A stretch of 64,000 bases of DNA from Bacillota bacterium (GTDB taxonomy: Bacteria > Bacillota > Clostridia > Christensenellales > Aristaeellaceae), in assembly GCA_023436585.1 (NCBI GenBank), contig JAEZIN010000007.1:10828-74827 (forward strand), in the 5' to 3' direction. Position 1 is the stretch's first letter; the number at the start of each line of letters is the position of its first letter. Below, piece after piece: positions 15,767-24,550 of this stretch. Both the position numbers and the translations under genes were made by a program. The notes under the pieces were generated by a model. The model had not been told where the DNA came from and did no database searches. It was given only the letters and a program-made list of their open reading frames with translations.

Positions 15767-16783
15767 ATGGAACATCCCCTTCCCAAGCAAGAAAAAAAGC
15801 CGGTCATCTTTTCCGGTATCCAGCCCTCGGGCACGCTGACCCTCGGCAACTATATCGGCGCGCTGCGAAATTTCCGCGTTTTGCAGGATGATTATGACTG
15901 CCTGTATTGCGTGGTGGACATGCATGCCATCACCCTTCGGCAGGATCCGGCCGCGCTGCGCCGCCGCTGCAATGAGCTGATTGCCACCTATATCGCCTGC
16001 GGCCTTGACCCTGACAAGAACCTGATCTATTGCCAGAGCCATGTCAGCGCCCACGCGGAGCTTGGCTGGGTATTGAACTGCTTCACGTATATGGGCGAAC
16101 TGAACCGTATGACCCAGTTCAAGGATAAATCGGCCAAGCATGAGGAGAACATCAACGCGGGGCTTTATACCTATCCCGTGCTGATGGCGGCGGATATCCT
16201 GCTGTACCAGACGAACCTTGTGCCCGTGGGCGTGGATCAGAAGCAGCACCTGGAGCTGTGCCGGGATATCGCCATCCGCTTCAACAGTGTGTATGGGGAT
16301 GTGTTCACTATACCGGAACCTTCCATCCCGAAGCTCGGAGGCAAGGTCATGAGCCTGCAGGAGCCCACAAGGAAGATGTCCAAATCCGACCCGGAGGACA
16401 CGTATATCGCCATCCTTGACAAGCCTGATGTGATCCGCAAAAAGATCCGCCGGGCTGTAACGGACAGCGAGGGGAGCATCCGCTACGACCTGGAGGAAAA
16501 GCCGGGCGTATCAAACCTTTTAAGCATACTGAGCGTGCTTGGCGGCGGAGAGATTCCCGCCCTGGAAGCGGAGCTTGCCGGCCAGGGCTACGGCGTTTTG
16601 AAGGAGCGCACCGCGGAGGCCGTGATCGATACGCTTTCGCCCATTCAACGCGAGTTTGAAAAGCTGATTGCCGACAAGGAGTATATACAGCAGGTAATGA
16701 ACCGCAACGCGGAACGTGCCCAGGCCCTGGCTCAAAGAACGCTGCGCAAGGTGTACAAAAAAATTGGCTTCGCTTCCCGGTAG
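15767..16783 (+). CDS. trpS: Tryptophan--tRNA ligase
   Basis: A class I aminoacyl-tRNA synthetase charging tRNA-Trp. In 338 residues it shows the HIGH-like TLTLGNYIGAL after FSGIQPSG, the motif QSHVSAHAELGW, and KMSKS in RKMSKSDPEDT. The ATG at 15767 was chosen because AAGGAGG (15752-15758) precedes it; an earlier in-frame start would lie in the terminator region. Length is normal. It is regulated by the Trp T-box leader in front. Confidence 0.97.
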   Translation: MEHPLPKQEKKPVIFSGIQPSGTLTLGNYIGALRNFRVLQDDYDCLYCVVDMHAITLRQDPAALRRRCNELIATYIACGLDPDKNLIYCQSHVSAHAELGWVLNCFTYMGELNRMTQFKDKSAKHEENINAGLYTYPVLMAADILLYQTNLVPVGVDQKQHLELCRDIAIRFNSVYGDVFTIPEPSIPKLGGKVMSLQEPTRKMSKSDPEDTYIAILDKPDVIRKKIRRAVTDSEGSIRYDLEEKPGVSNLLSILSVLGGGEIPALEAELAGQGYGVLKERTAEAVIDTLSPIQREFEKLIADKEYIQQVMNRNAERAQALAQRTLRKVYKKIGFASR

Positions 16784-16831
16784 GGGAGGAATGGATTCGC
16801 CCATCCAATATAGAGAATCTTACAAAAAACC

Positions 16832-16861
16832 GAATAGGCCGGCGCAGGGGGGTGCATACTG
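16832..16861 (+). promoter_or_regulatory. Possible sigma-G/sigma-F promoter of the DUF378 gene
   Basis: GAATA (16832-16836), 18 bases, CATACTG (16855-16861): one mismatch to GHATR-N18-CATNHTA. Confidence 0.35.
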
Positions 16862-16893
16862 TAAACAAAACAAGGAAAGGTGTGTGAAAACAC

Positions 16894-17109
16894 ATGGTGG
16901 ATCGCATTTCCCTGCTGCTGGTGATCATTGGCGCCATCAACTGGGCGCTGGTAGGTATTTTTCAGTTCGACCTGGTGGCATACCTGTTTGGCGGCTCAGG
17001 GGCTACGGTCAGCCGTATCATTTACACGGTGATCGGCGCGGCGGGTCTGTGGTGCATTTCCCTTTTGTTCAAGGACAGGGATCGGGATCACGTGGAGAGG
17101 CACGAATAA
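16894..17109 (+). CDS. DUF378 small membrane protein
   Basis: A 71-residue protein with two transmembrane helices around AINWALVGIF, the DUF378 signature (YuzA-like), and a short charged tail. AAGGAAAGG lies 13 bases before the ATG, with a small GTGT/ACAC hairpin between. Function is unknown. It is followed at once by an R1 repeat. Confidence 0.85.
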   Translation: MVDRISLLLVIIGAINWALVGIFQFDLVAYLFGGSGATVSRIIYTVIGAAGLWCISLLFKDRDRDHVERHE

Positions 17110-17352
17110 CCAGGGACGCTTTCCCTGGACCCTGCCCAAGGCTCCGTAGCCGAAGCGCCGCCTGTGGCTCCGGAATGCCGCCCCTGCCAGTGGCAGAAAA
17201 AGGCGGTGTGGAGGAGGCTGGCGAAAAGGAGCAATGCGAGCGGAAGCGAAGCAGAGCGACTATTGAGCCAGATGGAGGGATTCAGCGAGGCGGAGGAGGC
17301 TGGCGAAACAAGCAATGCGAACGAAAGAGAGCAATGCGCCGATTGAGCCAGA
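17110..17352 (-). repeat. R1 dispersed repeat, copy 2 (two inner units)
   Basis: Reverse orientation. It contains CCAGGGACGCTTTCCCTGG, AAGGCTCCGTAGC, GCGCCGCCTGTGGC, GAGGAGGCTGGCGAAAAGGA, then GCGACTATTGAGCCAGATGG and a second partial unit. It starts directly at the stop codon of the DUF378 gene. Confidence 0.8.
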
Positions 17353-17465
17353 TGGAAACAAAGCCCCTTTGGGAACCCTATATTTGGATAGAGCCTGCTC
17401 ATTCTTAACGCATTGCGCGATGAGAATAGCAGGCTTTCATCATAATGCGCATGGGAGCAAGTGCA

Positions 17466-17642
17466 AAAATTTCGCGCCTGCTGGCGCGGCCAAAGGGCTT
17501 TCCGATCGGTCCAGCTTGATCAATAGTCGCATTGCTGCGCTGCCGCTTGCATTGCTCCTTTTCGCAAGCCTCATCCGCCTAGCCTGATGCCGCCACAGAC
17601 GGCGGCTAGGCTACGGAGCCTTTGGAAACCTTCGGATGCCAT
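17466..17642. repeat. R2 repeat interrupted by an R1 copy
   Basis: The left half of R2 (TTCGCGCCTGCTGGCGCGG, then CCAAAGGGCTTTCCGATCGG) ends near 17509. The right half (CCTTTGGAAACCTTCGGATG) resumes at 17619. An R1 copy (17512-17632) lies between or overlapping. Intact R2 copies elsewhere join these halves directly. Confidence 0.7.
17512..17632 (+). repeat. R1 dispersed repeat, copy 3 (nested in R2)
   Basis: Contains ATCAATAGTCGCATTGCT, TTGCTCCTTTTCGCAAGCCT, a CCGCC/GGCGG hairpin and CTACGGAGCCTTTGG. Confidence 0.75.
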
Positions 17643-17682
17643 ATTTCTGTATATGCTAAATTGGCGCTCTAAAAGAAAAGCA

Positions 17683-17710
17683 ACGAGGGGGAACCGCAGT
17701 TCCCCCTCGT
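17683..17710. terminator. Perfect 12-bp hairpin ACGAGGGGGAAC
   Basis: Perfect stem with a four-base loop followed by TTGTC. It lies in a convergent gap and could act in either direction. Confidence 0.5.
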
Positions 17711-17720
17711 TTGTCAATCC

Positions 17721-17747
17721 GAAACCAGCGACATGCGCGGTGGTTTC
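17721..17747. repeat. R3 dispersed palindrome, copy 2
   Basis: GAAACCA/TGGTTTC arms around GCGACATGCGCGG, the inverted counterpart of 6950-6978. Apart from R1, R2, R3 and two hairpins, nothing gene-like is seen in 17110-17860. Confidence 0.65.
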
Positions 17748-17828
17748 GGAAGGATGTTTCAGAAATCCTTTCCTTACACTTTTCGCTGGCCGTGGACCCG
17801 TAGGGCACACAAGCGAAAAGGGCAGCCT

Positions 17829-17860
17829 CGATCAAAGATGGTTCACCGTCTTTGATCGAC
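17829..17860 (-). terminator. Hairpin after the Na/Pi cotransporter gene
   Basis: TCGATCAAAGACGG pairs with CCATCTTTGATCGA immediately after the stop codon. The T-tract is weak (CCCTTTTC). Confidence 0.6.
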
Positions 17861-19498
17861 TCACTGGATCCATACGCTTGCTCCGTGGGGCTTGTCCACA
17901 GAACCTGCGATGTTGTTGGCATGATCGGCGATGCGCTCCAGGTTGGTAAGCATGTCCAGGTACAGCATGCCGTTGCGGGCGGAGCATTTGCGGTTTTTCA
18001 GCCGTTCCACATGGTGGTCCCGCAGCGCGGCGGTCAGATCATCCACAGCCTGCTCCTCGTTTTCAATGCCGGCCAGTATGTCCGGATCGGTCAACTGGTG
18101 ATTGAAGATGTGCAGCGACTGGTCTACCATATGGGCGACCCGCAAATACAGGTCGGCAAGCTCCTGCTCGGCCTTGGCCGAAAACTTCACCTTTTCCTCC
18201 GCCCGTTTTTGAGCAATCTCCAGTATGTTCACGCTGTGATCGCCTATACGCTCCAGGTCGTTGATGACGTGGAACAGGGAGCCGGTCAGATGCAGATCCC
18301 TGTCATCCAGGTCCAAAGCTTTTACATCTACCAGGTATGTCGTAATATCCTGGTTCAGGTAATCCAGCACATCCTCTGTGTCGTTCATCTGGCGGGCGGC
18401 GGTCACATCCACATCCAGGAAACTTCGCATGGCGGCCTTGAAGTTGCGGTTGGCCAGTTCGCCCATTCGGCCGACCTCTTTGAAGAGCTGGCTGACCGCG
18501 ATGGGGGGCGTGGCCAATAGCCGGCTGTCAAAATGGAGCATGCGCATGGCTTCCCGCGGCTCGTCCACACCCCGGACAAAGACCCAGGACAGCTTTTCCA
18601 GAACACGGGCCAGCGGCAAAAGGACGATGGTGGTGCCAATATTGAAAAACAGGTGTGTAAAAGCGATTTGAAGCTTGATGTTGTTGGGGGCCAGCGCCTC
18701 CATCCAGTTGACCAGCGGAAGCGTCAAGGCCAATGTGATAAATATTGCAGTTCCGATAATATTGAACAATAGATGGACTACCGCGGCCCGTTTGGCGGTA
18801 TGATTCGTGCCGGCGGACGCGATGAGCGCCGTGACGCATGTACCTATGTTCTGGCCAAACAGAATGAATATGGCTCCGTTCATGCCGATAAGCCCTTGGT
18901 CGGCCAATACCTGCAATATACCCACCGAAGCGGAGCTGGACTGTACGATGGCTGTGATACCGGCACCTACCAGCACGCCAACAATTGGGTTGGAAAAGCC
19001 GGTCATCAGGACCTTAAAGGCGTCCCACTCCCGAAGGGGAACCATGGCCGCCGACATGGTATTCATGCCGATGAACAGTATACCAAGGCCCATCAGTACA
19101 TTTCCCGATTGCCTGATCTTATCCTTGCGGCCCAAAAAAATCAGGATCATACCTATACTTGCAAAAATGACGCCAAAATCGAGCCTTACGGACAGCAGCA
19201 ATGCTGTGACCGTCGTGCCGATGTTGGCGCCCATGATGACCCCGATAGCCTGTGCCAGGGACAGCAGTCCTGCGTTTACAAACCCTACCACCATGACGGT
19301 GGTCGCGCTGGAGCTTTGGATAATAGCCGTTGCAACAAGGCCTACCAGCATGGCCAGGAAACGGTTGCTGGTCAATGTGTTCAGCAGGCGCTGAAGCCCT
19401 TTGCCGGCGGCTCTTTCAAGCCCCTCACCCATCATTTTCATGCCGAAAAGGAACATTCCAAGCCCACCAAAAAGCGTAAAGACGTCCATCCAACCCAT
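17861..19498 (-). CDS. Na/Pi-cotransporter family protein with C-terminal PhoU domain
   Basis: A 545-residue membrane protein of the NptA/PNaS family, importing or exporting phosphate with sodium. The two inverted QSSSA motifs are present (IIQSSSATTVMVVGF about 60-75 and IVQSSSASVGIL), as are GANIGTT and GQNIGTC. After about nine helices the C-terminal 200 residues form a PhoU-like helical bundle (DRDLHLTGSLFHVINDLERIGDHS, LDMLTNLERIADHANNIAGS). The ATG at 19498 was chosen because GGAGGA then has six-base spacing. Monocistronic. Confidence 0.93.
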   Translation of the reverse strand: MGWMDVFTLFGGLGMFLFGMKMMGEGLERAAGKGLQRLLNTLTSNRFLAMLVGLVATAIIQSSSATTVMVVGFVNAGLLSLAQAIGVIMGANIGTTVTALLLSVRLDFGVIFASIGMILIFLGRKDKIRQSGNVLMGLGILFIGMNTMSAAMVPLREWDAFKVLMTGFSNPIVGVLVGAGITAIVQSSSASVGILQVLADQGLIGMNGAIFILFGQNIGTCVTALIASAGTNHTAKRAAVVHLLFNIIGTAIFITLALTLPLVNWMEALAPNNIKLQIAFTHLFFNIGTTIVLLPLARVLEKLSWVFVRGVDEPREAMRMLHFDSRLLATPPIAVSQLFKEVGRMGELANRNFKAAMRSFLDVDVTAARQMNDTEDVLDYLNQDITTYLVDVKALDLDDRDLHLTGSLFHVINDLERIGDHSVNILEIAQKRAEEKVKFSAKAEQELADLYLRVAHMVDQSLHIFNHQLTDPDILAGIENEEQAVDDLTAALRDHHVERLKNRKCSARNGMLYLDMLTNLERIADHANNIAGSVDKPHGASVWIQ

Positions 19499-19636
19499 GC
19501 GCATTCCTCCTGTGCATGCCGGGCGCGTTCACTCTTTTACGCGCCTCTTCTACTTTTTTCTACAGACGTCTATAGCGTAACATGAAGGGAGAGGCTTGTA
19601 AAGTTTTTTCACACATCCTTCTTTCCCGCTGCTTGC

Positions 19637-20176
19637 TTATTCATACACCGCCCTGGGGCCGCCCGTATAGGGCAGCCTGGAGTAAGCCAATACAAGATTG
19701 GCTTGGCCGATGCTTTTTATTTCCATGCGCAGCGGAACCGCCACGGGCCTTATATGCATGCCCACCAGCGTGTCGCCTATATCGATAGCCGCGTCCGCCT
19801 GGACGCTTTGGGCAAGACCCGGATGGGTGAGCAGCTTCCAGGCCGCCGCCGGCACGCTGCCCCCCGCCTTGGGCTGGGGAATGGCATGCACCTGGAGCAG
19901 GTTCCGCTTGTAGATTTCTTCCCGCTCCATGACCAGCGCGCGGTTTAGGTGCTCGCAGCACTGGAAGGCGGGGACGAGCAGGTTTTCCCGGCAAGCTTCC
20001 CACATAGCCCTGGCGATATGCTCGCCCAGCTCCGGCACGCTTCCCTTGCCGATGCGCTCGCCCATCACCTCACTGGTGGAACAGCCCAGAACCACCATGG
20101 CACCGTCCTGCAAGCGGCCCTGCTGTTTCAGGCAGGATACGGCATCCTTGATGCCTTGCGTGATTTCTTCGTACAT
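19637..20176 (-). CDS. UPF0340/TIGR01440 family protein (YwlG-like)
   Basis: A 179-residue protein with the YwlG family blocks MVVLGCSTSEVMGERIGKGS, AFQCCEHLNRALVMER and the C-terminal DIGDTLVGMHIRPVAVPLR. The family is conserved in Firmicutes, and I know of no defined reaction. GGAGGC precedes the ATG. It lies two bases behind the SpoU gene stop, so the two are co-transcribed. Confidence 0.9.
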   Translation of the reverse strand: MYEEITQGIKDAVSCLKQQGRLQDGAMVVLGCSTSEVMGERIGKGSVPELGEHIARAMWEACRENLLVPAFQCCEHLNRALVMEREEIYKRNLLQVHAIPQPKAGGSVPAAAWKLLTHPGLAQSVQADAAIDIGDTLVGMHIRPVAVPLRMEIKSIGQANLVLAYSRLPYTGGPRAVYE

Positions 20177-20178
20177 GG

Positions 20179-20907
20179 TTATGCCTCCTGACTGGAAAAC
20201 GCATACATGCCGATGGCGGCCGCCACCGACAGGTTCAGAGAATCGATCTTGCCGCTGTGGGGAATACGCACCGCCTGGCCCATCTTGGCAAAGGAGGGAT
20301 CAAGGCCGCTGCCCTCATTGCCGAACACCAGGGCAAAGGGCTTTTTCGAGTCTTGCGCCGCATTGGAAAGCGGGCAGGAGCCATCCAGCATAAAGGGATA
20401 CAGCGCGTGATGGGGATAGGCTTCCCGGTACTGTTCAAACGTATCGAACTGGGCCGCCTGCAGAGAAAACAAAGCGCCCATGCTGGCCCTTATGACCTTG
20501 GGATCAAATATGTCGGCCGCGGGCCGGATGATGGCGATGCTGGTCATTTGAAAGCCCAGCGCCGTACGCAATATGGTACCCAGATTGCCCGCGTCGGAGG
20601 GGTGATGGAGCACCACATGGGGTCCATTCATGGATAGCTTGCCCTGGAATTTCTCAAAGACTACGGCTGCATAGCAGTTTTCTTTGCCGGAGATGCGGCC
20701 AAGTGCCCGGTCCGCTTCCTCCACCCGGATGTGGAGGCTTTCGCAAAGGTCCATAAGTGTGCGAACGCCCTCATTCTTTCCTCCCTGGCTGTGCACCAGC
20801 AGCCTTTTGGCCGCGCCGGGCTTGTTTTTCAAGCACTCCAGGGAGGGGAAGACCCCCGGCGCGTAGGAATAGGGAAGACTGCTGTCGTATGCTTCCAGGC
20901 TAGGCAT
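20179..20907 (-). CDS. TrmH/SpoU-family RNA 2'-O-methyltransferase
   Basis: A 242-residue SPOUT methylase. Motif 1 is HPSDAGNLGTILRTALGF, then IRASMGALF. Motif 2 is FALVFGNEGSGL and motif 3 IPHSGKIDSLNLSVAAAIGMYAF, which together form the trefoil-knot SAM site. The N-terminal part, about 90 residues, is a short substrate-binding domain unlike classical L30e. The target rRNA or tRNA position is unknown. GAAAGGAG precedes the ATG. It is probably in one transcript with the UPF0340 gene. Confidence 0.92.
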   Translation of the reverse strand: MPSLEAYDSSLPYSYAPGVFPSLECLKNKPGAAKRLLVHSQGGKNEGVRTLMDLCESLHIRVEEADRALGRISGKENCYAAVVFEKFQGKLSMNGPHVVLHHPSDAGNLGTILRTALGFQMTSIAIIRPAADIFDPKVIRASMGALFSLQAAQFDTFEQYREAYPHHALYPFMLDGSCPLSNAAQDSKKPFALVFGNEGSGLDPSFAKMGQAVRIPHSGKIDSLNLSVAAAIGMYAFSSQEA

Positions 20908-20930
20908 GCCGTTTCTCCTTTCAGGGTCTG

Positions 20931-22112
20931 CTACTGCTTTTGTGCCGCTTCCGGTTCAGTTGGCCCGGCTTCCTTCACCCTTCGCTTGAAGGTAAGCTTG
21001 GGCCTGGGCGCGGCGGGGGGAACCTCCGTACCGCTGTCAGCCCGGAGGACCACCTTTAGCAGGTTCAAAAGGATGGGGCCAAGCAAAAGACCCAGCACAT
21101 TGCCGGTGATCTGCAATCCGGCGAACATGACCATCATGGTGGCCAAGGGATACAGCCCCAGGTTTTTGCCTACGATGCGCGGCTCGGCGATTTGGCGCAC
21201 CACCACCACGGCCAGGTACAAAAGCGCCATGCCGATGCCGGTGGCAGTATCACCGGTAACAAAGCCGATTACAGACCAGGGGATCAAGAACAGACCGGCG
21301 CCCAGCACGGGCAGCGCGTCCGCCAGGCCTATTAAAAAGCCCAGCAGCAGCCAGTAGGGCTTTTGCTGTATCATCAGCCCCAGCAGAACGACGATGGTAA
21401 TCAAAAGGGAAACCAGAAGCTGCGCACGGATCTGCCCGAAAAGTGCCTTGAATATGTCGCGTTTTAAAAGTATGCTTTTGCGGACCATTTCCGCCGGAAA
21501 GGTCCTGTGGAAGAAGGCGAAGATGCGCTCCCGGTCGCTGCTCAAATAATACGTGCCCATGATGGTGAGCACCACCGACAGGATCATTACCGGCACAGAG
21601 GTGACCGTGGTCCACGCGCCGCCGGCAACGGTCCTGGCTACCGGGATCAGGGCGCTTTCCGCTTCCTTTAGCAGCTTGCCCACCGTTTCGCCCAGGTCCA
21701 TGGGAAGCACCTCGGCATACTGCTGACTGATCCCGCTCACCCAGCCGGTGACCTGGCCGCTGAACCACCGCCACATGTTCGGTATGGCGTTGGCCAGGCC
21801 GATGGCCTCCTGAATAAGACGGCCGACGATCAGCCGAAGGGCCAGGCCCAGCAAGCCGAATACGATGACCATGGCCAGTATGGTGGCAAGGTTATTTCCA
21901 ATAGGCGCTTTGGAAAACGCCCGGCGGAAAAGCCTGACCAGCGGCTCCATGGACATGGCGAAAATGAGCGCCAGCACAAAGGGCCAGCAAAGGGGCAGCA
22001 GCTTCAGTGTCACAAAGCAAATGCCCAGTACCAGCGCGATCAGGACCAGACGCCGGGGAATGTCGTTCAGCTTTGCATTCCAGTTACGGACCCTTGTAAA
22101 AAAATCCTCCAT
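20931..22112 (-). CDS. AI-2E/YtvI-type integral membrane protein
   Basis: A permease-like protein of 393 residues, about eight helices, of the AI-2E transporter (PF01594) superfamily. The pattern and Clostridia context best fit sporulation protein YtvI. Markers include the soluble helical segment after helix three, LLVSLLITIVVLLGL, and GLADALPVLGAGLFLIPW. The ATG at 22112 follows GGAGGGATAAG, so an upstream in-frame start is unlikely. Transport substrate unknown. It follows the cyclase gene by 35 bases. Confidence 0.85.
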   Translation of the reverse strand: MEDFFTRVRNWNAKLNDIPRRLVLIALVLGICFVTLKLLPLCWPFVLALIFAMSMEPLVRLFRRAFSKAPIGNNLATILAMVIVFGLLGLALRLIVGRLIQEAIGLANAIPNMWRWFSGQVTGWVSGISQQYAEVLPMDLGETVGKLLKEAESALIPVARTVAGGAWTTVTSVPVMILSVVLTIMGTYYLSSDRERIFAFFHRTFPAEMVRKSILLKRDIFKALFGQIRAQLLVSLLITIVVLLGLMIQQKPYWLLLGFLIGLADALPVLGAGLFLIPWSVIGFVTGDTATGIGMALLYLAVVVVRQIAEPRIVGKNLGLYPLATMMVMFAGLQITGNVLGLLLGPILLNLLKVVLRADSGTEVPPAAPRPKLTFKRRVKEAGPTEPEAAQKQ

Positions 22113-22147
22113 CTTATCCCTCCACTGGCATTTTCCATCCAAGTATA

Positions 22148-22774
22148 TCATGGCCTGCCTGATTTGTCATGAAAAAGCCGCGCCGCAGCACGCACGGGGC
22201 TTGCCTCTGCCCGGATGTTCAATGGGAAGACCGCCGCCTCAAAGGGTCCGGTCAATTGAGGAAGGCCCCGCATGTTCTCCACGATGGGGATTCCTGCGGA
22301 CAGAAGCAGCTTGTGCACCGGGAAGGGCGGATGATCCGGGGAGGGCATATCCATGCCCAGAAAGGCGATTTTTTCTTTTACAAGCAGCTCCGCCAGTTCC
22401 ATGGATACGACGGGGTGGCTGCTGTAATAGCCTTCCGTTCCGTAAGCCGTTTCCATGCCGGTTAAGAGCAGCACAGCTTTTCCCTGCAGTGCACCGGAGG
22501 GCAGATCGGGCTTTTGTATGACCGTCTGCCCGCGCACGTCCAGCAGGATTCCTTCCGCGAAGCAGCGGGAAAGGGATATGCTCTCCATGCCGGGCGCGTT
22601 TGACAGCAGGTGCATGGGCGCGTCCATATGGGTGCCCGCGTGCAGCCCCGTATCCAGGGCGAATGCTGTATAATGATCCTTTTCGAGCCATTTTTCCTGC
22701 ACAAGCAGCGTTTGCCTGTCACCGGGGTACACGGGCATTTGGTCTGTAATAGGCCAGCTCAAGTCCACCCACAT
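22148..22774 (-). CDS. Cyclase/kynurenine-formamidase-like metal hydrolase
   Basis: A 208-residue protein of the PF04199 cyclase family. It has the metal-binding HAGTHMDAPMH motif, the N-terminal DLSWPITDQMPVYPGD, FLGMDMPSPD and a C-terminal PIVENMRGLPQL. Relatives hydrolyse N-formylkynurenine or act in polyketide cyclisation; no tryptophan-catabolic neighbours support the former. The ATG at 22774 follows GGGAGGG; the longer frame up to 22972 lacks this and runs over the divergent promoter. Confidence 0.86.
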   Translation of the reverse strand: MWVDLSWPITDQMPVYPGDRQTLLVQEKWLEKDHYTAFALDTGLHAGTHMDAPMHLLSNAPGMESISLSRCFAEGILLDVRGQTVIQKPDLPSGALQGKAVLLLTGMETAYGTEGYYSSHPVVSMELAELLVKEKIAFLGMDMPSPDHPPFPVHKLLLSAGIPIVENMRGLPQLTGPFEAAVFPLNIRAEASPVRAAARLFHDKSGRP

Positions 22775-22832
22775 GGTTTTCCCTCCCTTGGAAACAGTAT
22801 ACCTGCTTTGAATCGTCAAATCCACGGTTATT

Positions 22833-22861
22833 TGTAACTTCACAGGGAATATGGTATGATG
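22833..22861 (+). promoter_or_regulatory. sigma-A promoter of the 22886 gene
   Basis: TTGTAA (22833-22838), 17 bases, TATGAT (22856-22861), 24 bases before the ATG. Confidence 0.65.
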
Positions 22862-22885
22862 CACTAAACGGAAAGGAGCGTTACT

Positions 22886-23311
22886 ATGGCAGAAAGGCTG
22901 GCAAACATCATCAAAAAGCCCAAGGAGCTGATGGTTGGAGCGCTCCAGATGATCAAGGGGCAGGATGTTCAAAATTTGGTGGAATCCTTCACCAGCGAGA
23001 TGACGATGGTCGCTGAAGGACTCTACGACGACCAGATGCGTCTTCGCCGGGAAGTGGAGGAGCTGTCAGGCCGTCAGGAAGATTTGTCCCGGCAGGCGCT
23101 GGACGCAAGGGAAGATATGTACTCAAGGCTGGACCAATCCCAAAAGGAGTTGGCCACCCGAATAAGCGATATGCAAAAACGCCTGCAGGCTTTGGAGAGC
23201 AAGCAAGGCAAGCAGGGGAAAAAGAACGGCGTCCTGTCCCAAGTGACGGTGCTGGCCGCCATTGTGGCCGGGGCCTGGATCATCGTCACGGTTTTGAACC
23301 TGCTGAAATAG
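22886..23311 (+). CDS. Coiled-coil protein with C-terminal membrane anchor, unknown function
   Basis: 141 residues. A helical, charged N-terminal region leads into a heptad-rich stretch (about 45-110, EVEELSGRQEDLSRQALDAR) and one C-terminal transmembrane helix (about 118-139) with hardly any tail, so it is a tail-anchored cytoplasmic coiled coil. AAAGGAG precedes the ATG. It is followed after 20 bases by another unknown membrane protein, with AAGGAGG in between. I recognise no family. Confidence 0.75.
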   Translation: MAERLANIIKKPKELMVGALQMIKGQDVQNLVESFTSEMTMVAEGLYDDQMRLRREVEELSGRQEDLSRQALDAREDMYSRLDQSQKELATRISDMQKRLQALESKQGKQGKKNGVLSQVTVLAAIVAGAWIIVTVLNLLK

Positions 23312-23331
23312 CCGTACCAAGGAGGCGCAAC

Positions 23332-23862
23332 ATGCGTTCCTATGATGAAATTGTAAAGAATTATCAAAAACGGCGCAGGGATACGCTGATCGATTCCCTG
23401 GCGGTAAGCCTGAATTATGTGGATGAGATTTGCGTGGAGGCCGGTATCCTGCAGGAAGCCGGCATACTGGACGATCTGCTGGGCGGCGCCTGCGCGGCGC
23501 TTCCCTTTGTGCTGATCGCCGTAACCGAGCAGGCCAAGGTATTCTTGGGGCGCAAGCCTGCGCAGACGGGGCTGAAGGATGCCGCCTTCCGCATGCTCAA
23601 ATCAGGGACTGCCATGGGCGTCGGTGCCTTAATGGCCGGAACCGCGGGGATATTCGCGGCCATCCCCTTCAGCATGGGCGTGCGGGCGCTGTTTGACAGA
23701 TACAGGCTGAAATCGCTGACCGGGCGCCGGGTCGCGATGCGCACCCAGAGGCTGCGGGAGCTGCATTCCGCCATGGTCCCGCCCATCGTGATCCTTGATC
23801 AGCCGCTTTTAACGGAGGGAACGAAAAATCTTCCCGAGCGGGCACAGCCTGATGGATTATAG
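23332..23862 (+). CDS. Unknown membrane protein
   Basis: 176 residues, cytoplasmic N-terminus (MRSYDEIVKNYQKRRRD), then two hydrophobic stretches (about 48-65 and 90-118, the latter Gly/Ala-rich: MGVGALMAGTAGIFAAIP), and a basic segment. No family recognised. AAGGAGGCGCAAC precedes the ATG. Pairs with the coiled-coil gene upstream. Its 3' end overlaps the convergent HAD gene by six bases. Confidence 0.72.
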   Translation: MRSYDEIVKNYQKRRRDTLIDSLAVSLNYVDEICVEAGILQEAGILDDLLGGACAALPFVLIAVTEQAKVFLGRKPAQTGLKDAAFRMLKSGTAMGVGALMAGTAGIFAAIPFSMGVRALFDRYRLKSLTGRRVAMRTQRLRELHSAMVPPIVILDQPLLTEGTKNLPERAQPDGL

Positions 23863-24498
23863 GAGCGCCAAAAGCTCATGCGGCTTTTCAATGAGATGCC
23901 GTGCTTTGTGATCGATCAGCTCGTCCTTTGTCCTGAAACCCCACAAAGCTCCCACGGGAACCATCCCGGCCGCGATGGCGCAGTCCATATCCACCCCCGT
24001 GTCGCCTACATACATAAAGTTCTCCGGGGGAATGTTCATTTCTGCGGCAATATTCAGCGCGCCGGTGGGGTCTGGCTTCACCGGTACGTTTTCTTTTTGG
24101 CCCTTAACGACTTCAAAGCGGATATGCGGAAAATAGCAGGCCGTTACATGCTGCGTATCCTGGTGCGGCTTGTTGGAAAAAATGCAAATAGGCAGCCCGC
24201 GTTTGTTAAGCGCCTCCAGCATATCCTTTATTCCGTCATACGGCCGTGTCTTATTCCGGCTGCCCGCAGCGTAATAGGCCTGGTATGCCTTCAAAACAGC
24301 GGGGACGGATTCCTCCTGAAAGCCTGTGGCGCGCCGCGCCAGGGTTTTCACTCCGTCGCCCACAAAATAGCGGTATGCCTGGAGCGGATGCTGCGGCAGC
24401 CCGTTTTCCAAGAGCGCGCGGTTCATGCTGTCGGCGATATCCTCCAGCGTATTTAAAAGCGTACCGTCCAAATCAAACAAAACGGCCCGAACGGTCAT
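23857..24498 (-). CDS. HAD-family phosphatase (phosphoglycolate phosphatase-like)
   Basis: A 213-residue haloacid-dehalogenase-type hydrolase. Motif I is LFDLDGTLLNT, with the nucleophile and acid/base aspartates. Motif II is ICIFSNKP, the lysine is in PVKPDPTG, and motif III/IV is MYVGDTGVDMDCA. The alpha-helical cap between about 20 and 80 places it in the Gph/PGMB subgroup. The ATG at 24498 follows GAGGGTGG; the longer frame has no ribosome-binding site. The substrate is uncertain. Confidence 0.9.
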   Translation of the reverse strand: MTVRAVLFDLDGTLLNTLEDIADSMNRALLENGLPQHPLQAYRYFVGDGVKTLARRATGFQEESVPAVLKAYQAYYAAGSRNKTRPYDGIKDMLEALNKRGLPICIFSNKPHQDTQHVTACYFPHIRFEVVKGQKENVPVKPDPTGALNIAAEMNIPPENFMYVGDTGVDMDCAIAAGMVPVGALWGFRTKDELIDHKARHLIEKPHELLALL

Positions 24499-24550
24499 TG
24501 TTCCACCCTCTTCCCTATATAACCCGGCCATTGTATCATAAGCGGAAAAA

